This document shows positions 1-8,099 of a stretch of DNA of 64,000 nucleotides, piece by piece. Below the pieces are notes generated by a model. The model was not told the origin of the DNA. It made no database searches and worked only from the letters and a program-made list of their open reading frames with translations. Location of the stretch: the NCBI GenBank assembly GCA_038238115.1, contig JBBRYB010000006.1, positions 62,001 to 126,000 on the forward strand. Reading direction: 5' to 3'. Positions within the stretch are counted from its first letter, which is position 1. Every line of letters begins with the position of its first letter. Both the position numbers and the translations under genes were made by a program. The DNA is from JBBRYB01 sp038238115 (lineage in GTDB: Bacteria; Actinomycetota; Actinomycetes; Propionibacteriales; Nocardioidaceae).

Positions 1-91
1 GCTGGCAGAGGAGCGGCTGGCCCAGGTCTCGCGTATCCGCGACCGGGCGGCGGCGATGCGGGCCGGCGCCGCGGGGAACATCGGTGCCTGA
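1..91 (+). CDS. C-terminal end of an unidentified protein (partial)
   Basis: An open frame enters from the left edge and ends at TGA 89-91. The visible 29 residues are rich in Arg, Ala and Glu and look like a terminal helix (AEERLAQVSRIRDRAAA), followed by a short Gly/Ala tail. The codons have the G/C third-position bias of the neighbours, so this is probably a real gene end. Nothing in the fragment identifies the family. The ABC exporter begins 21 bases downstream on the same strand, so co-transcription is possible. Confidence 0.5.
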   Translation, partial: LAEERLAQVSRIRDRAAAMRAGAAGNIGA

Positions 92-112
92 GCGCGCGTT
101 GAAGCCGTCAGC

Positions 113-2014
113 ATGAGCAACGCACCCAATCCCGCGCGGATGGTACACAAGTTCAGCCGCGACGATCCGGTCAAGGACCGCGGCGGCCTCGCTCCGGGCA
201 CAACCCGACGGGTCGCCTCGTTCGCACGGCCGTACAGCCGGCAGATCGCCTGGTTCCTCGGGCTGGTCATCGTCGACGCGCTCCTGGTCATAGCGTCGCC
301 GCTGCTCTTCAAGAAGATCATCGACGACGGCGTCGCCCAGGACAACGGGGGCCTGGTGACGCTGCTCGCCTTCATCATCGCGGGCCTCGCCGTGGCCGAA
401 GCCGGTCTCACGCTCGCCCAGCGCTGGTATTCCTCGCGCATCGGCGAGGGACTGATCTACGACCTGCGGACCCGTGTCTTCGGTCATGTACAACGGATGC
501 CGCTCGGGTTCTTCTCGCGCACCAACACGGGATCACTCGTCTCCCGCCTCAACAACGACGTGATCGGGGCCCAGCGTGCCTTCACGTCGGTACTGTCCGG
601 CGTGGTGAGCAACGTGATCAGCCTGGTGCTCGTCACCGCGGCGATGCTCTTCCTCTCGTGGAAGATCACCCTGCTGGCGCTCGTCATCCTCCCGGTGTTC
701 CTCTTCCCGGCGAAGTGGGCAGGTCGCAGGCTCTCGGGGCTGACACGCCAGCAGATGCAGACCAATGCCAGCATGTCCGCCATCATGACCGAGCGCTTCA
801 ATGTGGGCGGAGCCATGCTCGTCAAGCTCTTCGGCCGGCCCGCGGAGGAGCAGCGCGACTTCGAGGAGAAGTCCGAGGCAGTGCGTGACCTGGGCGTCCA
901 GATCGCCATGACCGGACGGATCTTCTACAGCGCGCTGACACTGGTCGCCGCACTGGCGACCGCCCTCGTCTACGGCATCGGCGGTCACCTCGTGATCAAT
1001 GGCACTGTCACGATCGGCACCTTGCTGGCGCTGGCGGCGCTGATGGGCCGGCTCTACGGGCCACTCACCGCCCTGTCCAATGTGCGCATCGACATCTTGA
1101 CCGCGCTGGTGTCCTTCGAGCGGGTCTTCGAGGTTCTCGACATCGAGCCGATGATCAAGGACCGGCCGGCGGCTGCACGCCTCGACGCCGGCCCGCCTGT
1201 TGTCGAGTTCCGCCACGTCGACTTCAGCTACCCGACCGCTGAGGAAGTCTCGATCGCCAGCCTGGAGGTCGTAGGCGCCGGCCCCGAGGGCGCGACTCAG
1301 CAGGAGGTGCTTCACGACGTCAGCCTGACGGTCGGGGAGGGCCAGATGGTCGCACTCGTGGGACCTTCCGGCGCAGGCAAGACCACGCTGACGCACCTCG
1401 TAGCGAGGCTGTATGACGTCACCGGCGGCCAGGTGCTCGTCGGCGGCCAGGACGTGCGCGACGTCACTCAGGCGTCGCTGCACGACACGATCGGCTATGT
1501 CACCCAAGACGCGCACATGTTCCATGACACGATCCGCGCCAACCTGCTCTACGCGCGACCTGAAGCGAGCGACGACCAGCTCACTCTCGCCCTCCAGCGG
1601 GCACAGGTCGCGGACCTGGTGGCATCGCTGCCCGACGGGCTGGACACGGTCGTGGGTGACCGCGGCTATCGGCTCAGCGGCGGCGAGCGCCAGCGGCTCG
1701 CGATCGCCCGGCTGCTTCTCCGGGCACCACAGATCGTCGTGCTCGACGAGGCGACCGCCCACCTCGACAGCGAGTCTGAGGTCGCGGTACAACGGGCCCT
1801 CGACACCGCCCTCGAAGGGCGCACATCGCTCGTCATCGCGCACCGTCTCTCCACTGTGCGCAACGCCGACGAGATCGTCGTCGTCCAGGCGGGCCGCGTC
1901 GTCGAGCAGGGCACCCACAGCGAGCTGTTGCTCGCCGGTGGCCTCTACCGCGACCTGTACCGGACCCAGTTCGCTGACCAGACTGACGATCGGCAGCTGA
2001 CGAGTACTGCCTGA
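113..2014 (+). CDS. ABC exporter, fused permease and ATPase
   Basis: A 633-residue half-transporter of the lipid/drug exporter type that would act as a dimer in the cytoplasmic membrane. Residues about 38-330 form a six-helix ABC transmembrane domain. The nucleotide-binding domain follows, with Walker A GPSGAGKTT near residue 418, signature LSGGERQRL near 520, Walker B IVVLDEAT near 541 and the H-loop IAHRLS near 574. About 20 extra residues lie between the A-loop tyrosine (FSYPTAEEV) and the strand leading to Walker A, as in many actinobacterial exporters. The gene is complete. The substrate cannot be inferred: no partner half-transporter, regulator or biosynthetic genes adjoin it. Confidence 0.93.
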   Translation: MSNAPNPARMVHKFSRDDPVKDRGGLAPGTTRRVASFARPYSRQIAWFLGLVIVDALLVIASPLLFKKIIDDGVAQDNGGLVTLLAFIIAGLAVAEAGLTLAQRWYSSRIGEGLIYDLRTRVFGHVQRMPLGFFSRTNTGSLVSRLNNDVIGAQRAFTSVLSGVVSNVISLVLVTAAMLFLSWKITLLALVILPVFLFPAKWAGRRLSGLTRQQMQTNASMSAIMTERFNVGGAMLVKLFGRPAEEQRDFEEKSEAVRDLGVQIAMTGRIFYSALTLVAALATALVYGIGGHLVINGTVTIGTLLALAALMGRLYGPLTALSNVRIDILTALVSFERVFEVLDIEPMIKDRPAAARLDAGPPVVEFRHVDFSYPTAEEVSIASLEVVGAGPEGATQQEVLHDVSLTVGEGQMVALVGPSGAGKTTLTHLVARLYDVTGGQVLVGGQDVRDVTQASLHDTIGYVTQDAHMFHDTIRANLLYARPEASDDQLTLALQRAQVADLVASLPDGLDTVVGDRGYRLSGGERQRLAIARLLLRAPQIVVLDEATAHLDSESEVAVQRALDTALEGRTSLVIAHRLSTVRNADEIVVVQAGRVVEQGTHSELLLAGGLYRDLYRTQFADQTDDRQLTSTA

Positions 2015-2074
2015 GGCGGGCGTTGTCTGCGTCCAGCGCGGGTCGATCCGCGGGTCTCGTCGGGCTGCGGCACA

Positions 2075-2842
2075 ATGACCGGCATGGACCTCGGACTGCG
2101 GGACCGCGTGTACGTCATCACCGGCGCCAGCCGAGGGCTCGGGCTGGCCACCGCACAGGTGCTGGTCGCCGACGGAGCCCGAGTGGTCGTCTCGTCTCGC
2201 TCCGAGCTCGGGGTCACGAGCGCTGTCGCGGCTTTGGGAGCCGAGTCGGCAGCCGGTGTGGTCGCCGACAACGCCGACCCGGGTACGCCGGACGCGCTGA
2301 TCTCGGCGGCCCGGGAGCGGTTCGGGCGGCTCGACGGTGGCCTGATCAGCGTAGGTGGCCCACCGCCAGGGAATGTGATGGACAAGAGCGACGACGAGTG
2401 GCGATCCTCATTCGAGGCGGTCTTCCTCGGCGCCCTGCGCCTGGGCACGGCACTGGGCCGAGAGCTCGTGGACGGCGGCTCGATCGCCTTCGTCCTGTCG
2501 ACCTCGGTGAAGCAGCCGATCGGCGGACTCGCGATCTCCAACGGCCTACGTCCCGGACTGGCGATGGCTGCCAAGGAGCTCGCTGACGAGCTGGGCCCGC
2601 TCGGGGTCCGGGTCAACGGCCTGCTTCCCGGACGTGTCGACACCGAACGGGTGCGTGAACTCGACAACCTGAGCGAAGACCCCGAGCAGACGCGGCAGAC
2701 CATGACCAACGCCATCCCGCTGCGCCGCTACGGTGCTGCGCAGGACTTCGGCCGGGTGGCGGCGTTCTTGCTGTCGCCCGCGTCGGCGTACATCACCGGA
2801 GTCATGCTGCCGGTCGACGGAGGGATGACACGCGCGCTGTGA
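2075..2842 (+). CDS. SDR-family protein of the divergent BKR-like type
   Basis: A 255-residue Rossmann-fold protein with N-terminal GASRGLGLA (cofactor-binding glycine motif) and a typical C-terminal end with GVMLPVDGGMTR. The usual catalytic YxxxK is absent: after LSTSVKQPIGG the expected position reads SNGLRPG. This matches the known BKR-like SDR subgroup that lacks the canonical tetrad, so classic Tyr/Lys reductase chemistry is doubtful. The first ATG at 2075 and an ATG at 2084 (MDLGLRD) are both possible starts. The last 41 bases overlap the convergent SURF1 gene. Confidence 0.85.
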   Translation: MTGMDLGLRDRVYVITGASRGLGLATAQVLVADGARVVVSSRSELGVTSAVAALGAESAAGVVADNADPGTPDALISAARERFGRLDGGLISVGGPPPGNVMDKSDDEWRSSFEAVFLGALRLGTALGRELVDGGSIAFVLSTSVKQPIGGLAISNGLRPGLAMAAKELADELGPLGVRVNGLLPGRVDTERVRELDNLSEDPEQTRQTMTNAIPLRRYGAAQDFGRVAAFLLSPASAYITGVMLPVDGGMTRAL

Positions 2843-3581
2843 CGCCGCCTCGGCCGTGTTGCTGTGCATACTCCGACCAGGCGAAGTAGCACCAGAAACC
2901 GAAGGCCAGCACCGCGAAGAAGAACCACTGGATGCCGTAGAAGAAGCTCGGCCCGGCGCCCAGGTCAGGCGGCTGGGCGTGGGCGGGCGCCGGCCGCACC
3001 CCGGGCGACTCGTGCGTCAGGTCGAGGAAGCCGTCGTACGTGTCGTAGGGCAGCGTGGGCTTGATGGCGTCGGACGAGATGGCACGGACCGAGCCGTCAG
3101 CGGGCGTGACCTGGTCGCTGCCTCCGTCGGCGCTGATCCGCACCCACCCTGTCACCGTGACCGTCCCGGACGGCGGAGGCGGTACGGCGGGTGTGAGGTC
3201 TCCGCTGCCCGACGTCGCGACCCAGCCTCGGTCGACGAGCACGGCGGACCCCGACGCGGTGACGAGGGGCACGACGACGTCGACGCCTGGCGCGCCGTCC
3301 CGGGTGCGGTAGAGGACGACCAGCTGGTGCGTCGCATCGTAGTGGCCCGTCGCCCACCCAGTGCGCCACTGCTCGTCGGAGGTGGGCGGCGTCGAGGTGT
3401 CGAGGACGTCGGCGACGGGCACCGGGTCAGCAGTGAGGTTGTCTCGCGTGACCAGGTTGGTGTCATGGCGCTCGTGGTAGCGGCGGAACTGCCACAGGCC
3501 CAGCTCGACACACGCGAAGCCCACCACACAGACGGCCATCAGCAGGCTGATCCAGCGTCGGGTCAACAGGAAACGGAACAC
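2802..3581 (-). CDS. SURF1-family protein (cytochrome oxidase assembly)
   Basis: A 259-residue membrane protein. It has an N-terminal helix (about residues 10-30, ending GLWQFRRY), a large extracytoplasmic domain containing the family's VLVDRGWV segment, and a second helix near the C terminus (FFYGIQWFFFAVLAFGFW). This two-helix topology and the length match actinobacterial SURF1 proteins, which assist cytochrome c oxidase assembly. It is transcribed towards the SDR gene with a 41-base overlap of the two 3' ends. It is divergent from moaA, with 74 bases between their starts. Confidence 0.88.
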   Translation of the reverse strand: MFRFLLTRRWISLLMAVCVVGFACVELGLWQFRRYHERHDTNLVTRDNLTADPVPVADVLDTSTPPTSDEQWRTGWATGHYDATHQLVVLYRTRDGAPGVDVVVPLVTASGSAVLVDRGWVATSGSGDLTPAVPPPPSGTVTVTGWVRISADGGSDQVTPADGSVRAISSDAIKPTLPYDTYDGFLDLTHESPGVRPAPAHAQPPDLGAGPSFFYGIQWFFFAVLAFGFWCYFAWSEYAQQHGRGGVTARVSSLRRPAA

Positions 3582-3655
3582 AGCACGGCCAACCTAACCG
3601 GCCCGAAAAGTGACGACCGCGGCGGCGGGTCGCGTCCACCCCGTAGGCTGTCCCT

Positions 3656-4669
3656 GTGCAGACAGACCTCGTGCGGATGCAGCCGCTCCTCGACCAGTAC
3701 GGCCGGGCGGGCAGGGACCTGCGCGTCTCGCTGACCGACCGATGCAACCTGCGATGCTCGTACTGCATGCCGGCCGAGGGCCTGGACTGGCTCCCGACGT
3801 CGGACGTGCTTACGGACGACGAGGTGGTGCGGCTGATCAGCATCGCGGTGCGCCACCTCGGCATCGAGCAGGTGCGGTTCACCGGCGGTGAGCCGCTGAT
3901 CCGGCGTGGGTTCGCCGACATCGTCACGCGCACGGCGGCGTTGCGGCCACGCCCCCGGATGGCGATAACGACCAACGGTCTCGGCCTGGACAAGGTGGCG
4001 CCGGCCCTCGCGGCCGCGGGGCTCGACCGGGTCAACGTCAGCCTTGACACGATCCGCCCAGACACGTTCAAGACGATCACGCGTCGTGACCGCTTCGGTG
4101 ATGTCGTGCGCGGTCTGGCGGCAGCCGCCGACGCAGGCCTGACCCCCGTCAAGGTCAACGCCGTACTGCTGCGCGGCGTCAACGACGACCAGGCGCCCGA
4201 GTTGCTGCAGTGGTGCATCGACCGTGGCTACGAGCTTCGGTTCATCGAGCAGATGCCGCTCGACGCCCAGCACGGCTGGAGCCGCGAGCAGATGGTCACG
4301 GCTGGCGAGATCCAGGCGTCGCTCGAGGTGTTCTTCGAGCTGACCCCTCATCCGGACGAGCGCGGCAGTGCGCCTGCTGAGCTGTTCCATGTCGATGGTG
4401 GTCCGGCCACCGTCGGCGTGATCGCCTCGGTGACGCGTCCGTTCTGCGGCGACTGTGACCGGGTGCGGCTCACCGCGGACGGCCAGATCCGCAACTGTCT
4501 GTTCGCCCGCGAGGAGTCCGACCTGCGGGGCTCGCTGCGCACGGGCGCCTCCGACGCGGAGATCGCCGAGCGGTGGCGCGTGGCCATGTGGACCAAGCGG
4601 CCCGGCCACGGCATCGACGACGAGTCGTTCCTCCAGCCCGCCCGGCCGATGAGCGCCATCGGCGGCTGA
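3656..4669 (+). CDS. moaA: GTP 3',8-cyclase MoaA (molybdenum cofactor)
   Basis: Radical-SAM enzyme that carries out the first step of molybdopterin synthesis, converting GTP to 3',8-cyclo-7,8-dihydro-GTP. The N-terminal cluster motif CNLRCSYC is near residues 31-38. The C-terminal second [4Fe-4S] site is CGDCDRVRLTADG...NC (about 262-279). The protein ends in the hallmark Gly-Gly (MSAIGG). The start is GTG. No other moa genes are next to it. The window's xanthine dehydrogenase needs this cofactor, which may explain its local usefulness, although MoaA is a general housekeeping enzyme. Confidence 0.97.
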   Translation: MQTDLVRMQPLLDQYGRAGRDLRVSLTDRCNLRCSYCMPAEGLDWLPTSDVLTDDEVVRLISIAVRHLGIEQVRFTGGEPLIRRGFADIVTRTAALRPRPRMAITTNGLGLDKVAPALAAAGLDRVNVSLDTIRPDTFKTITRRDRFGDVVRGLAAAADAGLTPVKVNAVLLRGVNDDQAPELLQWCIDRGYELRFIEQMPLDAQHGWSREQMVTAGEIQASLEVFFELTPHPDERGSAPAELFHVDGGPATVGVIASVTRPFCGDCDRVRLTADGQIRNCLFAREESDLRGSLRTGASDAEIAERWRVAMWTKRPGHGIDDESFLQPARPMSAIGG

Positions 4670-4715
4670 GTTCCACCCCGCGTTGGCCGCTGCGGGTCAC
4701 TGACTGGCCGCCCGG

Positions 4716-4988
4716 CTACACCGGTTCCGTCTCACGCATGAAGCCTCGGGCCGAGAGGAATTCGATGAGTGACTGCTTGTGATCGTCGCAGGCGAGCCAG
4801 GTCTTGCGGCGCTCGGAGGTGTGGATCTTGGGGTTGTTCCACTTGAGGGCCACGCGGGCCGGCTGCGTGCACCCCCGCGCCGAGCAGATCGGCTCCTCGC
4901 TCTCGCTGATGCGCTGTCCTCCCCACGTGCGTAGAGCCGCACTCCCCGCGTGTGCAGAGATGGGCAGTTGGCAATGCCGGGCGGCCAC
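4716..4988 (-). CDS. small conserved Cys/His protein (actinobacterial family often labelled acetone carboxylase)
   Basis: The conserved core is about 64 residues (4716-4910). It contains CSARGC, the block WNNPKIHTSERRKTWLAC, and a closing FLSARGFMRETEPV. This is a widespread small actinobacterial protein whose 'acetone carboxylase' label is not supported by biochemistry. The four Cys and adjacent His suggest a metal site. The nearest canonical start upstream of the core is GTG at 4988, used here. However, a strong GGGGAGGA sits six bases before an ATC codon at 4910, and starting there gives the usual family length (see findings). ATG 5057 would add still more non-conserved sequence. Confidence 0.65.
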   Translation of the reverse strand: MAARHCQLPISAHAGSAALRTWGGQRISESEEPICSARGCTQPARVALKWNNPKIHTSERRKTWLACDDHKQSLIEFLSARGFMRETEPV

Positions 4989-5120
4989 GGGGGAGGCTGC
5001 CCGGCATCGCAGGCCTTCCGACGGGGGAAACGGAATGCCGTGCGCCCAGTGTGACATGGGGCCGACGGCCGGTCTAGAGCGGAACGCCGGGATCGGGCGG
5101 CTGCATCGGCGGCCGCCCCG

Positions 5121-6581
5121 TCATACCGGCTCCGACGCTGAGCTTGCAGGCAGCAGGACGGTCACCGTCATCTCGTCAGCGTGGTCGCAAGCGACAGGGA
5201 AGGCGTTTCCGAAGCCCTGATGTCTCCCGTGGCAGCACAACCGCAGTTCCCCATCTGCTCCAGTGATAATGGCGTACACGAGCGCAAGTCCGAGCCCAGA
5301 GCCGGGACGGTTCCTCGCTTCGGGCGCCCGGGCGAAGCGCTCTGGCGCGGAAGCCAGCGTCAGGTCTCCCATGCCGGGGCCGACGTCACTGACGACAAGG
5401 CGGGCGACGGCCCCGATCCGGTCGACGGTCATGGTGACCGGTGGGCGCCCGTGGACGACCGCATTGTCGAGCAGGTTGTTCACCAGCTGCCGTAGCCGGG
5501 AAGAGTCCACGGCGACCGGGGCAGAGTTCAGCGTGATGGCTTGCAGTGAGCCGGTCTGACTGTAGGGGCTGTCCGCGGGTGCCAAGGTGCGGCGACGTCC
5601 TACCTCAGAGCGGACGATGGCAGCCAGGTCGGTCGAGTCAGTCACAGCGGCGGCCTGGATCACCGTCCCTACGTCGAGGAGCTGGTCTGCCAGACTTGAC
5701 AGGCGACCGATGTCGGTCTCGATCTCCTCGAGCACCCCCTCGTAGTGGTCGACGCTGCGACGCCGTCGCCGAGCAAGCTGGACACGCGTCACAATCAGAG
5801 TCAGCGGCGTACGCAGCTCGTGACTTGCGTCGTTGACGAACCGCCGCTCGCGCTCCAACGCCCTTTCCAGTGCGTCAAGCATGTCGTTGAGGGTGTGGCC
5901 GAGTCGGGTTATCTCGTCATCTCTGCGGGGCGGCACGTCCAGTCGGATGCCGGTTGCCCCACCGGCGATGTCGGCGGCTTGGCGGCGGTAGCGTTCGACC
6001 GGCCCCAGCGATGCCTTTGCTAGTCGTTCCCCGACGACGGCGGTCACGAGCAGAGTCGCCAGGCCCGCGAGCAGGAGTTGGCCGAGCAGCTCGCGCAGCG
6101 CCTCGTCACGCTGCTTGCGTTCGACCGTCACGACAAGTACCGCGGCCGGGCCCACGGCCGCCGAGTCCAGCGCGGTGGCGTAGACGCGCAGCGCTTGGCT
6201 GTTGCTGGGCAAGAGCTCTCCGATGTCGCGCTGCACCGGCGCAGCCAACGCCTCGCCCACCGTGTCGGCGTCGATCAGGGGTCGGATAGGTCCGATCGGG
6301 CTGTGCGACAGGACGTGTCCAGCCGCGTCGAGCACCTGGTAGCGCTCCCCACTCAACAGTGGGGACGCGTCGCGCAGCCGTCCGGACGGAGTCACCTGCG
6401 ACGCGAGACGCGTGCTCGTGTCGATGAGCTCGTTGTTCAGCTCGCGGTCGAGTGCGAACTGCACACGCCAGTACACGAAACTTCCCGCCGCGGTCAGGAC
6501 GACGAGCATGGCGACAGCGAAGCCAGCGACCAGCCGAACGCGCAGGGACAGCCTGCTGAGCCGGCGTGGCATCGCGGTCAT
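5121..6581 (-). CDS. sensor histidine kinase
   Basis: A 486-residue transmembrane kinase and partner of the regulator immediately upstream (the genes overlap as ATGA). It has a transmembrane helix at about 16-37, an extracellular sensor region of roughly 120 residues, a second helix at about 166-184 and a HAMP linker. The dimerisation box FVNDASHELRTPL carries the phosphoacceptor His near residue 254. N box (NNLLDNAVVHG), G1 (DVGPGMG) and G2 (GSGLGLALVYA) are present. Between G2 and the final strand there is an unusual Cys/His-containing stretch (CCHGRH ... CDH) where most kinases have a short loop. The gene pair faces PAP2/DedA genes, which suggests envelope stress sensing. Confidence 0.93.
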   Translation of the reverse strand: MTAMPRRLSRLSLRVRLVAGFAVAMLVVLTAAGSFVYWRVQFALDRELNNELIDTSTRLASQVTPSGRLRDASPLLSGERYQVLDAAGHVLSHSPIGPIRPLIDADTVGEALAAPVQRDIGELLPSNSQALRVYATALDSAAVGPAAVLVVTVERKQRDEALRELLGQLLLAGLATLLVTAVVGERLAKASLGPVERYRRQAADIAGGATGIRLDVPPRRDDEITRLGHTLNDMLDALERALERERRFVNDASHELRTPLTLIVTRVQLARRRRRSVDHYEGVLEEIETDIGRLSSLADQLLDVGTVIQAAAVTDSTDLAAIVRSEVGRRRTLAPADSPYSQTGSLQAITLNSAPVAVDSSRLRQLVNNLLDNAVVHGRPPVTMTVDRIGAVARLVVSDVGPGMGDLTLASAPERFARAPEARNRPGSGLGLALVYAIITGADGELRLCCHGRHQGFGNAFPVACDHADEMTVTVLLPASSASEPV

Positions 6582-7270
6582 CGGTGCGGTGAGTCCACGC
6601 GGTAGCCGACGTTTCGGACGGTGGTGATGGTGTTGGTGTCGAAGGGCCGGTCGATCTTGGCTCGTAGGCCGGCGATGTGAACGTCGATCACGTTGCTGCG
6701 GATATCGGTCTCACCGTCCCACACCTCGTCCAGGATCCGGTACCTCGTCACGACCTGTCCGGCACGCTCGACGAGCAGCAGCAGGATGTCGAACTCACGT
6801 GCCGACAGACCAATCTCCAGTCCGTCGCGGGTGACGCGCCGTGACAGCGGATCCACGATCAGGCCGTCAACCGTGAGGGGGGCATCGTCGCCATCGTGGG
6901 CTGAACGTCGGTGCAGAGCTCGCAGCCGAGCGAGCAGCTCGTCGAGGTCGAACGGCTTGGTCAGGTAGTCGTCCGCTCCTGCGTCCAGGCCTTCGATCTT
7001 CTCCTTGACGGCGCCTCGGGCTGTCAGCATCAACACCGGGGTCCGCGAGCCCATGTCCCGGAGTCGGTGGCAGACCGTGACGCCGTCCAGGCCCGGCAGC
7101 ATCCAGTCCAGCAAGATCACGTCGAACTCGCTTCCGTCCCCTCCCGGTGCCGCTGCCGACAAAGCCGCGACGCCGTCGAGATAGACCTCCGCGTCCCCAC
7201 CGGCCTCGATCACGGACTGGCGTAACAAGGTGGCGAGACGCTCGTCGTCCTCCGCGATCAGAACGCGCAT
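6578..7270 (-). CDS. OmpR/PhoB-family response regulator
   Basis: A 230-residue regulator. The receiver domain begins MRVLIAEDDE, with the phosphoacceptor Asp in LLDWMLPG (about residue 54) and the conserved Lys in TKPF. The C-terminal winged helix (about 130-225) ends RNVGYRV. The start is ATG 7270, where the receiver fold begins; an in-frame extension to 7507 is possible but would run through the repeat-rich control region and is not believed. It overlaps the kinase start by four bases. Its probable binding sites are the GTGAAGGC repeats just upstream. Confidence 0.95.
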   Translation of the reverse strand: MRVLIAEDDERLATLLRQSVIEAGGDAEVYLDGVAALSAAAPGGDGSEFDVILLDWMLPGLDGVTVCHRLRDMGSRTPVLMLTARGAVKEKIEGLDAGADDYLTKPFDLDELLARLRALHRRSAHDGDDAPLTVDGLIVDPLSRRVTRDGLEIGLSAREFDILLLLVERAGQVVTRYRILDEVWDGETDIRSNVIDVHIAGLRAKIDRPFDTNTITTVRNVGYRVDSPHR

Positions 7271-7322
7271 CGTGTTGGTCCGGCGCCGGGTTGCTCCATG
7301 ACCTGCAGCGTAATCAGGCGAC

Positions 7323-7398
7323 GTGAAGGCGGTGTGAAGGCGTGTGAAGGCGTGTGAAGGCGTGTGAAGGCAAGGCACAGTCTTCATCCCGCCTTCAC
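7323..7398. promoter_or_regulatory. tandem OmpR-type operator in a divergent promoter region
   Basis: Five GTGAAGG repeats start at 7323, 7334, 7344, 7354 and 7364, so the last four are spaced exactly 10 bp (one helical turn). One inverted copy, GCCTTCAC, lies at 7391-7398. Direct repeats at 10-11 bp spacing are the classical target of dimeric OmpR/PhoB regulators. They lie between the response-regulator start (7270) and the PAP2 start (7461), so autoregulation and control of the divergent PAP2-DedA operon are inferred. A possible -10 for the rightward genes is TACCTT near 7410. Confidence 0.7.
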
Positions 7399-7460
7399 CT
7401 TGGCTTCGTACCTTTGTCATCTGACGCCGCGTGGTTTCGGGCGGCCGAGAAGGGAAACCC

Positions 7461-8099
7461 GTGCACTTCCTCCATGAGCTCGACGATGACCTGTTCCTCG
7501 CCACCAACTCGCTGGCGCGCCATACGGGTTGGCTGCACGGCGTGGTCCTGGACTACGCCAAGTACGGCATCGTCTTGTTCGCTCTGCTGCTGGCGGTCGG
7601 GCTGTTGTACGCCCGCACACGCGACAGCCGGACGCTGGCTGCTGCGGGATGGGCCGCAATCGCACCGCTGCTCGCCCTTGCCGTGAACCAGCCCATCTCG
7701 AACTCCTTCCACGAGGCACGTCCCTACGTCACCCATCCCCACATCCTGCTGTTGATCACGCGGTCGGCCGACTACTCATTCCCCTCCGATCACACAGTCA
7801 TGGCGGGAGCCGTCGCCACCGGGTTGTTCCTGGTCTCGCGCCGGTTGGGCATGTTCGCCGCGGCCGCCGCGCTGCTGATGGCCTTCGCCCGGGTGTACGT
7901 CGCCGCACACTATCCCTGGGACGTCCTCGCCGGCCTGGGCCTCGGTGCCGCCGTCGCCGCAGCGGGTTGGCTCGTCCTGCGCGTACTGCTGACAGGGCTC
8001 ACCGCCTGGCTACGGCGACAACCGGGCCTCGGCGTAGTGTTCGCTCCAACTCCGCAACAACCACGCCCGGCTGATGAGGCGGTGCTGACTCGATCATGA
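7461..8099 (+). CDS. PAP2-family lipid phosphatase
   Basis: A 212-residue multi-span membrane phosphatase, probably a polyprenyl (undecaprenyl) pyrophosphate or phosphatidate phosphatase. The three PAP2 catalytic blocks are present: FHEARPY (C1, without the usual Lys seven residues before the Arg), FPSDHTVMAG (C2) and RVYVAAHYPWDVLAG (C3). The start is GTG 7461, preceded by GAGAAGGG; the upstream in-frame GTG 7431 has no comparable ribosome site. It overlaps the DedA gene by four bases (ATGA). With the divergent two-component system this suggests carrier-lipid recycling under envelope stress. Confidence 0.9.
   Translation: MHFLHELDDDLFLATNSLARHTGWLHGVVLDYAKYGIVLFALLLAVGLLYARTRDSRTLAAAGWAAIAPLLALAVNQPISNSFHEARPYVTHPHILLLITRSADYSFPSDHTVMAGAVATGLFLVSRRLGMFAAAAALLMAFARVYVAAHYPWDVLAGLGLGAAVAAAGWLVLRVLLTGLTAWLRRQPGLGVVFAPTPQQPRPADEAVLTRS

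Noticed and set aside
7271..7507. N-terminal extension of the response regulator
   Set aside because: It would translate the direct-repeat operator, and homologous regulators start at the MRVLIAEDD segment.
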